Shown here in pieces: positions 27,297-36,600 of a stretch of 64,000 nucleotides of DNA. Numbering within the stretch: position 1 is the stretch's first letter; each line of letters opens with the position of its first letter. Position numbers and translations under genes: made by a program. Source of the DNA: an uncultured Lachnospiraceae bacterium (GTDB lineage Bacteria; Bacillota; Clostridia; Lachnospirales; Lachnospiraceae); NCBI GenBank assembly GCA_902788035.1, contig CADAIL010000018.1:1-64000 (forward strand), read 5' to 3'. The notes beneath the pieces are model-generated. The model did no database searches. It saw nothing but the letters and a program-made list of their open reading frames with translations, and was not told the origin of the DNA.

Positions 27297-27449
27297 TCGT
27301 TCTCCTTTTTATCGGCATGGTTCTGCCGCATACTTCAGTGTGATGAATTTCCACCCTGAAATATACACTATAATTGAAGTCAATACAAGAATGATTCTCG
27401 GCGGCAGCGCCAATTTATCTCAGCGTATGCCAATTCCCTGGGTCTGACA

Positions 27450-27631
27450 GGCTGCTGCCGGCTTCCAGGATCCGACAGCAAACATCATCTTCATCGAAAA
27501 ACGCAGGTCCTTCCCTGCGAGCTATGAGCAGGGGCGGCGTGCCGCCCTTGCTCGATCTCTCGGTCGGACCCGCAATGTTTTTCTCACGAAGATGGATGCT
27601 TTGCTGTCGGAAACGATGTGCAAGAGCAGCC
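27450..27631. repeat. Large palindromic element, copy 3
   Basis: Outer helix GGCTGC/GCAGCC, then a perfect 11-bp CCGACAGCAAA/TTTGCTGTCGG, then the core 27486-27594 in the opposite orientation to copy 2. The core has GTTTTTC/GAAAAAC, GCAGGTCC/GGACCCGC (one wobble), loop words CCCTGCGAGC and GATCTCTCGGTC, and apex AGCAGGGGCGGC-GT-GCCGCCCTTGCT. It lies upstream of purB. Confidence 0.9.
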
Positions 27632-27632
27632 A

Positions 27633-27718
27633 CCCGAAATCGAGTATTCAGTCTCCAACACAGGATTCTCGTGACAATTGCGGTAGTTCTCCATAAGATA
27701 CCTGGCCGCATGGTCATG
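27633..27718 (-). pseudogene. Degenerate copy of the 3' end of the adjacent TPR gene
   Basis: Minus-strand translation gives ARYLMENYRNC, which matches VRHLMEDYHNS at the C-terminus of the TPR protein (28000-28791). At base level about 20 of 23 positions agree (near 27675-27700 and 28012-28037). It has no start and is bracketed by palindromic elements, so it looks like a fragment left by repeat-mediated duplication. Confidence 0.6.
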
Positions 27719-27808
27719 GAGCTCGTTGCAGCCCGGACGGGGTGCTCGTATTTTTCGATGAAGATGGTGCTTGGCTGACGGCTCGTTGACCCAGGCTGAA
27801 GCCCGGGC

Positions 27809-27984
27809 GGGCTGCCCCTGTACTTCGATGCCGGCAGAAAAGCACTCATCTTCGTGAGAAAAACATTGTACATCCGACTGAGAAATCAGAAAATGCAAAG
27901 CATTTTCTTAGTTCGCAGGGAAGGATGTACGTTTTTCGATGAAGATGGTGCTTGGCTGCCGCGTCATAGACTCGGCGGCAGCCC
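27809..27984. repeat. Large palindromic element, copy 4, with an extra right arm upstream
   Basis: Nested helices are GGGCTGCC/GGCAGCCC, GGCAG/CTGCC, AAGCAC/GTGCTT, CATCTTC/GAAGATG, GAAAAAC/GTTTTTC and GTACATCC/GGATGTAC; the last replaces GCAGGTCC/GGACCTGC of other copies on both sides. Loop words are GACTGAGAAATCAG and AGTTCGCAGGGAA; the apex is AGAAAATGC-AAA-GCATTTTCT. A partial right arm (TTTTTCGATGAAGATGGTGC, about 27751-27770) lies just before it. Confidence 0.92.
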
Positions 27985-27999
27985 GGACAGGCTGTATAA

Positions 28000-28791
28000 T
28001 CATCCCCCGACCGAATTGTGGTAGTCCTCCATGAGATGGCGGACATAAGAATCGATGTCGTCCGGGATCACGGGGTTTGCGGCGCTGCGGGCAAAATTAA
28101 TCGTCGTCTCAGCCTCAGAGTAAACGGAGCGGGCTTCCTCCTCAGAGAGGCCTTTCAGCCGCAGCTCCATCAGAGCTTTCTCTTCGGGCTTCGTGATAGC
28201 GATCGCTCTCACATAGGCAAGCACATGCTTCTGGCTCTGCCGCAGCTTCCATGCTTCCTCAAAAGCGCGAAGCCCCTCCTCAAAAAGCAGCATGCGCATC
28301 AGAACGACCCCGAGATTGTGGTAGACCGCCGAGAGGAACTCCGGTCTGAATGCCGCTGTCTTTCCGTCCTCAATGACCTGACGGTAGGCGGCCTCCGCTG
28401 CCGAATACTTTCCGGTGCGGGTCAGCGCATCTCCCTTGTCTTTTAAGCGCAGCGGACCGGGAAGCTGAAGATAATCGGACAGACGTGCCGTGTAGGCGTC
28501 AAGCTGCGACGTGCTGAGATAGCCGCACTCACGGAACACCGGCGTGACAAATCCCGATATAGACTTCCTGCGCTCCAGCGCGATATTCATATTTTCAGCC
28601 AGTTTGGGCAGCATAAGCTCTGAAGCGATCCACTTTGTCAATTCTGTGCCTATGATCGTAGAATCGAGCAGCGGTATATTATTATAGAAATAATAACAGA
28701 GTTCCTCGATCGAATAGATGCTCGTGCTGATATTTTCAATGTAGTATGGTGTCTGCGCGTACTTTGTGCCGCACAGTCTGTAGCCTGCCAT
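28000..28791 (-). CDS. TPR-containing protein downstream of an actin/Hsp70-fold ATPase
   Basis: This 263-residue protein has an N-terminal helical region of no family I know (about 1-115) and tetratricopeptide-like repeats at about 117-205 (GDALTRTGKYSAAEAAYRQV and LGVVLMRMLLFEEGLRAFEEA are consecutive A/B helices). It ends HLMEDYHNSVGG. It lies 16 bases after the ATPase gene and closes the ispG-polC run. TPR scaffolds often partner with ATPases, which suggests a complex, but that is inference. A degenerate copy of its 3' end lies beyond a palindrome element. Confidence 0.7.
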   Translation of the reverse strand: MAGYRLCGTKYAQTPYYIENISTSIYSIEELCYYFYNNIPLLDSTIIGTELTKWIASELMLPKLAENMNIALERRKSISGFVTPVFRECGYLSTSQLDAYTARLSDYLQLPGPLRLKDKGDALTRTGKYSAAEAAYRQVIEDGKTAAFRPEFLSAVYHNLGVVLMRMLLFEEGLRAFEEAWKLRQSQKHVLAYVRAIAITKPEEKALMELRLKGLSEEEARSVYSEAETTINFARSAANPVIPDDIDSYVRHLMEDYHNSVGG

Positions 28792-28807
28792 ATCGCGTCA
28801 TCCCCCT

Positions 28808-30064
28808 TTATTCATCATCGAAAGCTTCCAGAGGTATCGTGTCCTCCCAGACCTTGTGCGTCGCCGGGAAGAATCCGCCAAAGCCAAGATCTTCTGCAGT
28901 GACATGACACACATCCGCTGAGGAACAGAAAAGTTTAAGACGGATCCTGGTCGCCCGGTTCGGCCTGTCAGGAAGATCGGGCAGATCCATCATGCACTTG
29001 CGCCTTTTCTTCTCATCAAGTGAGCTGAGAACAAAAACAAGTTCCCGCTTGTCGTCGAGAATGAACTCTATTTCATTGGCAGCGTCAAACCAGTTGCTGC
29101 CTGCGTTTATGAGCGGTATATACATGGCCTTTCCTTTTACCAGCATATCCATGCCTATACTCATTCTGACCAGATCTTCACTCATATAGATCTTGCCCTT
29201 CAGGGCATGGGTCTCCATATGCTCATAGGCTGCATAGCAGGCTCCCTTTACGAAGAGATTGTCCCCATAAAACACCTTGGCTGCCCGGCACATATACCGA
29301 ATCGATTTTTCCGGCCAGGACATATCAAATCCGGTACCGGTGATGAGTACGCCCGAGAACGAGCCGTTCGACATATTTTTATTCGCGTACTCGAGGAGCT
29401 GCAGATCGCGGATCTTCAAATCCTCCGACAATGTAGCCGGCGGCGCCGTTATGACTTTCACTGTCTGCGGTTTTCCGGTCGTATCCTCCTTAAGGGCCCT
29501 GAAGCTCACCCGATCCTCCTCAAATATGAAGAGAGCTACATCCCTCGCCCAGAATCCGGGTTTCTGACTGTAGGCATAGTAATAAAAGCTCTCCATCGAG
29601 TTCTGGAGCGAATACTGTTCATGGGAAAAACCGAGAGAGTCAAAAGCGCCTCTTATATTGGTTACCAGGTGAATCGGCAGACTATCCATCGTGACCATGA
29701 CGCAGGAAATACTGCCTGTCAGATCCCGAAGGCCGAGAAGCCTCAGCGACTCCCCGATAAATGCCGCAAGGAGTTCCGTCGGCGTATAGCTCTTATCCGG
29801 CAGATCCACCGGCTCCGTACCCAGTATCTCTTCTCCCCATACAAGATCAAAATCATCTCGAGTCCCGAAATACTCAGCCTCGAGCCCGAAATGCCACTCT
29901 TCTCTTCCCCGCTTTTTGGCAAGTACCGTCGGGAAACGGAAAAGGTTCGTGCCGACCTTAGTCGGCACAGAGACCGGCTCCTGCGCGTTCCTGTTGTAAT
30001 AGCTCAGCTGGGATTCCTCTTTTCCGAGTTCGAATCCCACGAGTACATTCCGAACTTCGTTCAA
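28808..30064 (-). CDS. Actin/Hsp70-fold (ASKHA) ATPase-like protein, DUF5716-like
   Basis: This 418-residue protein has features of the actin/Hsp70/sugar-kinase fold: a phosphate-1-like start VLVGFELGKEESQLSYY near residue 8, an ordered central part, and a phosphate-2/adenosine region SGVLITGTGFDMSW followed by FVKGACYAAYEH at about 235-280, like the KGAA motif of DnaK. The C-terminal 100 residues are mostly beta and lack the Hsp70 peptide-binding domain. I believe this corresponds to the DUF5716 family found next to DUF5717 in Lachnospiraceae, from memory. Its start overlaps the DUF5717-like gene by four bases. Function unknown. Confidence 0.65.
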   Translation of the reverse strand: MNEVRNVLVGFELGKEESQLSYYNRNAQEPVSVPTKVGTNLFRFPTVLAKKRGREEWHFGLEAEYFGTRDDFDLVWGEEILGTEPVDLPDKSYTPTELLAAFIGESLRLLGLRDLTGSISCVMVTMDSLPIHLVTNIRGAFDSLGFSHEQYSLQNSMESFYYYAYSQKPGFWARDVALFIFEEDRVSFRALKEDTTGKPQTVKVITAPPATLSEDLKIRDLQLLEYANKNMSNGSFSGVLITGTGFDMSWPEKSIRYMCRAAKVFYGDNLFVKGACYAAYEHMETHALKGKIYMSEDLVRMSIGMDMLVKGKAMYIPLINAGSNWFDAANEIEFILDDKRELVFVLSSLDEKKRRKCMMDLPDLPDRPNRATRIRLKLFCSSADVCHVTAEDLGFGGFFPATHKVWEDTIPLEAFDDE

Positions 30065-33000
30065 AACTCACCCTCCAATGTGAACAGCTGCCTGACGACC
30101 TGTTCTGCCTTCTCATATTCTGTAATGCTTTCCTCGAGCTTCTCCGTGTCTCCCTCGCTCTTCGCGATCAGGATACGATTGATCATCTGGTAGCGGCTTC
30201 GGCCGCTTGATTCTCTTACATCCGCAGTCACCGTATGCTCCTCGCTCGTCCACACAAGATCATCCCGTCGCACCGTCACATAATAGGTCAGCGACTCGCC
30301 GTAGAAGAGAATAAACTCTCTCGAGAAGATGCCCATATACATGTGCCCTAAGGGCATTGTTCTGTACTCTGTATCTTTGTCACTCGACAGGTGGTAGTGG
30401 AGCAGGACCTCATCCGACTCGCCCGCCGCCTGCTCAATGAAGACGCGGTCTTCCAGCTGGTATGGCTGGGTCAGTATCTCCGGCAGATCCTTGAAAAATG
30501 CGAATCTGAGCTTTGAAGCGTTACATTCTTCGAGTACAGTCTCTGCAAATGTCTCCTGCTGCAGCGTAAGGCTCTCCCTCTTTGAATATGTCAGAAGAAG
30601 AGCGATTCTCCACAGCTGCGCTGAAATATCGTTAATCTGGAACTGTTCCTCAATATAGGAAGCCGCAAAGTCGTCGAGCGGCGTGTTCGTCCGAAGACAC
30701 CTGATTGATATGAAAGAGATATAATCGCTCGCGGCTTTTCCTCCGCCCCCTGCCATCGCATAGCTTCGAAGGACCTCGTCAGCTTCCGGCACAGGTCGCC
30801 TTACGAACACGATCCGTTTAAGAATGATCTCGTCAAGCGCAGTCGTGTTAACATAAAATGTTCTGGCGTCCCGTCTGATCATCAGCATTGTGTCAAGGCT
30901 TCCCTGATAGTTATCCGCGAGATAAGTGAGCATGTTCTCGTCGAATTTGCCTCTCTCATATGTATGCAGGGTGAGAAGCAGCAAGTCCTCGTCCTCCTCA
31001 TCTCCATGATCCGCGATGAGATTCGTGACCAGTTTGACCAGCGATGAGAGTTCAAGCCCTTCGCAGCCGTATTTTTTCACGACCTTGAAGGCTTTCTCGT
31101 AAAATCCTCTGCCGATCAGGGCCTTCAGCAGCATGAGCCGGTCTACTCTGGCGAAATCATCGATATCGACGACTGTCAGATACTCATTGACAGACTCATC
31201 CTCCTCGTGCGTGCTCATGAATGTGAGAAGTTCCCTCTTGGCCTGGTCCCTGAATTCCTGTGTAAATGCAGGTGAATCCGCTATGCACTCCCACGCGGAG
31301 ATATTCTTCTCATCCGCATGCTCATACACGCCGTGCCCCGCGACGATATGGAGGAGAAGTCCCGGGAACTCGACACCGAGTTCCATAAGGCGTCCCGCCA
31401 TAGCCCCCGGCTCCATCATGACCGACTCTGAACTTGCCACACGCGACGCATGCCGCTTACCCATACCGTCTGTGAAGAAGATATGGGCGCTGTCCGTGTA
31501 GCGCTCAATATAGGCAGATCCGTTTCGGATCTGGTATGATTTTTCATTTGCCAGCTCCCCGTGGCATACAACAACTTCCCGCACATTCGGGTCGTCCGTG
31601 AAAATACGCCGGGTAAATATAGCTCTGGCAATTGCCTCCCCGCTCTTCTTGCTCCTGATATCCTTGATGAATTCCTGATAGATGGCCGCGTAATCCCCGT
31701 CCATCCTTCCGTTCTCAAGTGATTCAATAGCGAACTCGCGCATTTTCGGCGCATACATCTCATAGGTCTGCGGATCGAGGTCCTTATTCCTTATGACATT
31801 GGCATAGACAAAAGCGGTCTTCTGATCCGAGAGCTCACGGTTAAGCGCAAAATACACAAGAATCGGCTTCGGCAGGATCTTCTGGTAGGAATCCGGCAGA
31901 TTCTCGACATAGAACACGAAAAGCTTAGTGATGCGAAGTTCGCGGTTCACAGCCATCTCGAACCAGCTGAAATACTCATTTCTTGTCTGGGCTGTCCTCG
32001 GTGCCCCTTTCATAAGGAGCTTGCATATCGCGACAAGAATCTCGTCACTCGGATAAGCCTCGTAAGCGCCTGCGAGAATGTGATAGACTTCCTGAGAAAA
32101 TCCCTTTTCGTTGTCAGCAAGAAGAGCTGCGCGCTTAGCGAGCTCCTCAGTCATGATCCCGTTCCTTGTAGCGAACATGAGGACATGGCGCATAAAGGGC
32201 GTGAGTCTTCGAAGCTCCCTGCCGTCCCGTCTCAGGATCTTGACTGCTTCCAGATAGAGGATCGGACTGCGGGATCCCTGATTGTAGAGATCTCTCAGAT
32301 AATCCATCTTTCGCGTCGGGGTGCGGATGATATCCGGTTCGACACGGAAATAGATGAGTGTGAGTATCACGCTCTCCCGATAGCGCCCCTGCCACTCCCT
32401 GACCCGGGATAAAACATCGACATTGGGATCAAGAACACCTGTCAGGCGTCCCATATACATGAAGGCAGCCTTTACCTCCGCGCTCTCACGCCGGAAGTCA
32501 ACACCGGAAAGACTCCGGATGATATTGCCGGCCGCCTCCTTGTCGCCGGAGAGTTCCTCGATATAGGATTCATAGAGGGCGTAAATGACCGGATACTCAT
32601 CGAGCTCACGTATGGCGTTAAGAAGGCTCCTAGTCCGCTTAATGTATTCCTTCCGGTCGATTTTATCCATCTCGTAGTCCATATAGTGGCGGGTCAGCTT
32701 CGTACGGTTGCGCCGGTGGACCATATCCATGCTTACCGGAACATGAATATTTGCAGATGCATTCACTTGTATCTCCACTGTATTCTCGAATGAGCGCAGT
32801 GTGATCTTCCCGTAGCGCTTGCCGCGGCCAAGCTTTTCATACCGGATAATGTAGGCGAAATTATATATGGAACCGACAAAGTCCTCCCCGTAAATTTTCT
32901 TTTTCGGGAGTTCGATAAAGTCGGCGTCTGTCTCCACATCGATTTTCAGACTGCCCCAGGTGCTGCGGCGCAGCTTTATTATGTCCTGCTTTGTCTCGCG

Positions 33001-33612
33001 GAGGCGGGTAAACTCGCGCTCGGTCTTTTCCGCGGTAAAACTTACAGGCTGCTTGAGCCCGCAGCCGACCAGGAACTCCTCCAGCCTGTGATACGTGACC
33101 GGATTCCGGATCAGCCCCCGGTAGAGGGCCAGATGTTTTGCGTCCTCTCCCTCAAGGAGTCCTGCAAATGAAGGTCCGGTGAACAGCCTGAACGCTTCCT
33201 CGTAGTTCTCCCTGGCAAGGTCGGCAAATGCGGCAAGGTCGCGGATCTCGCCCGCCGAAGATTTTACGCGCTCGTCACGTATTTCCACATGGACAGGGAT
33301 CGTATACTCCCCGAGATTGGTCGAAAGAAGGATACTGCCGTCAACCGAGTCACCGTCCCTGAGTCCGGTGACATCGATGCCGTAGACCAGGTTCAGCGTC
33401 ATACCCGAGAATTTCTCCAGCTCCGGTACGATCCTTGCCTCCGAGACTGAAATCGAGCCCCGGACCTTTCTGCCGTTCGTCGTTTCAATTTTAATTTTTC
33501 CCCTGATATTCCCACCGACCGAGGTCTGCGCCTCGATTCTCTCCTCTGAAATGATGAGCGACGGTGAGGATTCTTCGAACCATTCGCCGGGATCTTGCAG
33601 TGTCCACTTCAT
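30061..33612 (-). CDS. Very large DUF5717-like protein: beta-sandwich N-terminus and helical solenoid
   Basis: This 1,183-residue protein has no signal peptide or membrane helix. The N-terminus (about 1-115) and a second segment (about 210-280) look like Ig-type beta sandwiches with GKIKIETTNGRKVRG and GKITLRSFENTVEIQVNASA. The middle (about 300-1040) is a helical solenoid with TPR-like spacing (YIKRTRSLLNAIRELDEYPV, EVYHILAGAYEAYPSDEI). The C-terminal 100 residues are beta rich. I match it to DUF5717 from memory of its genomic pairing with DUF5716. It is coupled to the ATPase (four-base overlap) and starts 11 bases after polC. A scaffold for the ATPase is a reasonable inference. Confidence 0.68.
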   Translation of the reverse strand: MKWTLQDPGEWFEESSPSLIISEERIEAQTSVGGNIRGKIKIETTNGRKVRGSISVSEARIVPELEKFSGMTLNLVYGIDVTGLRDGDSVDGSILLSTNLGEYTIPVHVEIRDERVKSSAGEIRDLAAFADLARENYEEAFRLFTGPSFAGLLEGEDAKHLALYRGLIRNPVTYHRLEEFLVGCGLKQPVSFTAEKTEREFTRLRETKQDIIKLRRSTWGSLKIDVETDADFIELPKKKIYGEDFVGSIYNFAYIIRYEKLGRGKRYGKITLRSFENTVEIQVNASANIHVPVSMDMVHRRNRTKLTRHYMDYEMDKIDRKEYIKRTRSLLNAIRELDEYPVIYALYESYIEELSGDKEAAGNIIRSLSGVDFRRESAEVKAAFMYMGRLTGVLDPNVDVLSRVREWQGRYRESVILTLIYFRVEPDIIRTPTRKMDYLRDLYNQGSRSPILYLEAVKILRRDGRELRRLTPFMRHVLMFATRNGIMTEELAKRAALLADNEKGFSQEVYHILAGAYEAYPSDEILVAICKLLMKGAPRTAQTRNEYFSWFEMAVNRELRITKLFVFYVENLPDSYQKILPKPILVYFALNRELSDQKTAFVYANVIRNKDLDPQTYEMYAPKMREFAIESLENGRMDGDYAAIYQEFIKDIRSKKSGEAIARAIFTRRIFTDDPNVREVVVCHGELANEKSYQIRNGSAYIERYTDSAHIFFTDGMGKRHASRVASSESVMMEPGAMAGRLMELGVEFPGLLLHIVAGHGVYEHADEKNISAWECIADSPAFTQEFRDQAKRELLTFMSTHEEDESVNEYLTVVDIDDFARVDRLMLLKALIGRGFYEKAFKVVKKYGCEGLELSSLVKLVTNLIADHGDEEDEDLLLLTLHTYERGKFDENMLTYLADNYQGSLDTMLMIRRDARTFYVNTTALDEIILKRIVFVRRPVPEADEVLRSYAMAGGGGKAASDYISFISIRCLRTNTPLDDFAASYIEEQFQINDISAQLWRIALLLTYSKRESLTLQQETFAETVLEECNASKLRFAFFKDLPEILTQPYQLEDRVFIEQAAGESDEVLLHYHLSSDKDTEYRTMPLGHMYMGIFSREFILFYGESLTYYVTVRRDDLVWTSEEHTVTADVRESSGRSRYQMINRILIAKSEGDTEKLEESITEYEKAEQVVRQLFTLEGEF

Positions 33613-33623
33613 GGTGTGCTCCT

Positions 33624-36600
33624 TTAAACAAGGTCAAACAGTGAAATCTGGTTCGTCTCCGGGATATCCCCGAGGACACCCAGTGTGTCAAACAGGTTGA
33701 TAAGTGTCTGTGATGCTTTTGTGCGCTGACGGAAATCGTCCTTGGAGAGGAACGGTCCGTTCTTTGCGGCCTCCTCGATCTGGACCGCGACGGCGTCGCC
33801 GAGGCCGGCTATCGAATTGATGGACGGCATCAGCTTTCCGTCTATGATAGAAAATTCTTTGGCTTTTGCCCTGAAAAGATCCAGCTTGTGGAATTCAATG
33901 CCTCTCGCGTACATTTCCCTCACGATGAGGGCATCCTTGAGAAGTTCTTCATCCTTAGGCGTCTTCTCCGGCTTGCTCTCGATTTCTTTCATGTTGGCCT
34001 CGAAAATTTCTCTGCCCCGCCCCATGAGGACATAGTCAAATGTGGTGACACGGATAGAGAACATGGCCGCGTAGTAAGCCAGCGGATAATTGATTTTATA
34101 GTATGCTATGCGGAAGGCATTCATGACGTACGCCGCCGCATGCGCTTTCGGGAACATATACTTGATGCGCTTGCAGGATTCAATGTACCATTCCGGCACG
34201 CCGTGCTCACGCATCTCAGACTCCTGGTCAGGCCGAAGCCCCCTGCCCTTTCGGACAGACTCCATGATCTTGAAGGAATGCTCCGGCTCCACGCCCCACG
34301 CAATGAGATTCAGCATGATATCATCGCGGGTGCAGATAGCCGTGCCCAGCGTACAGTCGCCGTTTTTGATGAAATACTGAGCGTTATCCAGCCATACATT
34401 TGTACCATGGGACAGACCGGAAATACGGATGAGCTCAGACAGAGTCTTCGGCTTCGTATCCCTGAGCATGCCCATGACAAAGCTGGTACCGAATTCCGGA
34501 ACACCCAGCGTTCCGAGGTCGATATCACCGAGGTCTCCCTTCTTAAGTCCCAGAGCTTCTATGCCTGAGAAGAGGCTGAGCACGCCCTTGTCGTCGAGCG
34601 GGACCCTCAGCGGATCTGTCCCCGTGAGGTCCTGCAGCATACGGATGATCGTCGGATCATCGTGACCGAGAATGTCGAGCTTCAGAAGATTCGAGTCGAT
34701 CGAGTGATAATCAAAGTGGGTGGTGATGATGTCGCTCGTCATATCATTGGCAGGATGCTGGACCGGAGTGAACCAGTTGATGTTCATGCCTTTGGGCAGA
34801 ACAATGACGCCGCCCGGATGCTGGCCGGTCGTTCTGCGGACGCCGGTGCATCCCTGAGAGAGACGCTCGAGTTCGCACGGTCTCTTGGAGATTCCCTTAT
34901 CCTCGAAATAGTGCATAGCCAGACCGTAGGCAGTCTTGTCAGCGACCGTGCCGATCGTACCTGCCTTGAAGGTCTGACCGGTGCCGAAAATAACTTCCGT
35001 GTAGGCCTGGGCAACGCCCTGCTCGTCTCCGGAGAAGTTGAGGTCGATATCCGGCTCCTTATCTCCCTTGAATCCGAGGAAGGTCTCGAACGGGATGTCG
35101 AAGCCGAGCTTGCTCAGTTTATGTCCGCAGACCGGGCATACCTTATCCGGCATGTCCGCTCCGCACCTGCCGCCGTATGACTTGACTTCATCGGAGTCAA
35201 AATCCACATAGTGGCACTCCGGGCAGAGATAGTGCGGAGGCAGCGGATTTACTTCCGTAATATTGGCCATTGTCGCGACAAGCGAAGATCCGACAGATCC
35301 TCGAGATCCGACCAGATAGCCGTCGTCGTTGGACTTTTTGACCAGCCTCTGCGCGATAATGTACATAACGGCATAGCCGTTCTTTATGATCGATGTAAGC
35401 TCCTTTTTTAGGCGGGAGCTGACCTGTTCGGGGATGTTCTCCCCATATATGCTTCTTGCGGTCGCGTAGCACATCTCCTCGAGCTCCTTGTCGGAGTTCT
35501 CGATGACGGGAGGACACTTGTCCGGATGGATCGGAGAAATCTGCTCGATCCAGCCTGCGATTTTATTGGTATTCTCGACAACGACCTCATAGGCTTTCTT
35601 TTCGCCGAGATAGGCGAACTCGCTCAGCATCTCCTCCGTCGTGTGGAGATAAAGCGGAGGCTGCCCTTCGTCCTTATAGCCATGGCCGGACTGGATGATC
35701 GTTCGATAGATTGCGTCCTCCGGGTTAAGGAAGTGCACATCGCAGGTGGCAGCGACCGGTTTGCCGAAATCCTCGCCGAGCTTGACGATCTTCTTATTAA
35801 TCTCGCGGAGCTCGTCGAAGTTCGTGACTCCCCGGATCTGGTCCCGAACGATGTATTCGTTGTTGCCGACCGGCTGGACCTCCAGATAGTCGTAGAACTG
35901 AACGATCTTCGCAATCTGGGAAGCAGGCTTCTCCTCAAAGATGGCCTTGTACAGCTCTCCCGCCGAGCAGGCCGAACCGAGGATCAGGCCTTCACGATAC
36001 TTTATGAGCAGCGAGCGCGGTATACGTGGCCGCTTCTTAAAATAGCGCAGATGGGACTCGGAGATCAGGGTATAGAGGTTTCGTCTTCCCTGCTCATTCT
36101 TTGCCAGAATGATAATGTGGTAGTAAGGCAGGTTGCGGATCCGCTCATCGGAGACCATTCCCCTGCTGTTCAGTTCGGCGTAGGTCGAAACGCCCTGTTT
36201 CTTCATGGCGTCCATGAGCTGCAGGTAAATTTTCGCGAGTGCTTCGGCCCTGTCCCCCGCCCGGTGCGGATTTGCACAGGTGACCTTAAAGGCTTTGGTC
36301 AGTTTTTCAAATGTTCCCCTGCTCACGTGCGGCATCAAAAAGCGGATGCAGGAAGGTATGTCGACAATCGTCCGCTCCCTGCCGTCCGTCTGCCAGCTAA
36401 CGCCGCTCATCTCACACGCGTGCTCGATGAAAGCGGCTCCCATTTCCGCGTCGTAGGATACGAGCGGAGCGCCATCTGCAAATGCAAGAAAGTCCGAGAC
36501 CGCCTCCCCCAGCGCTTTTCCCCTGGCTACATGGCTGTCGCCGATGCCGGTCTCCCGCGTGAACTTGAAAGGAAGAGGCTTGCCGGGATTGATGATTGCG

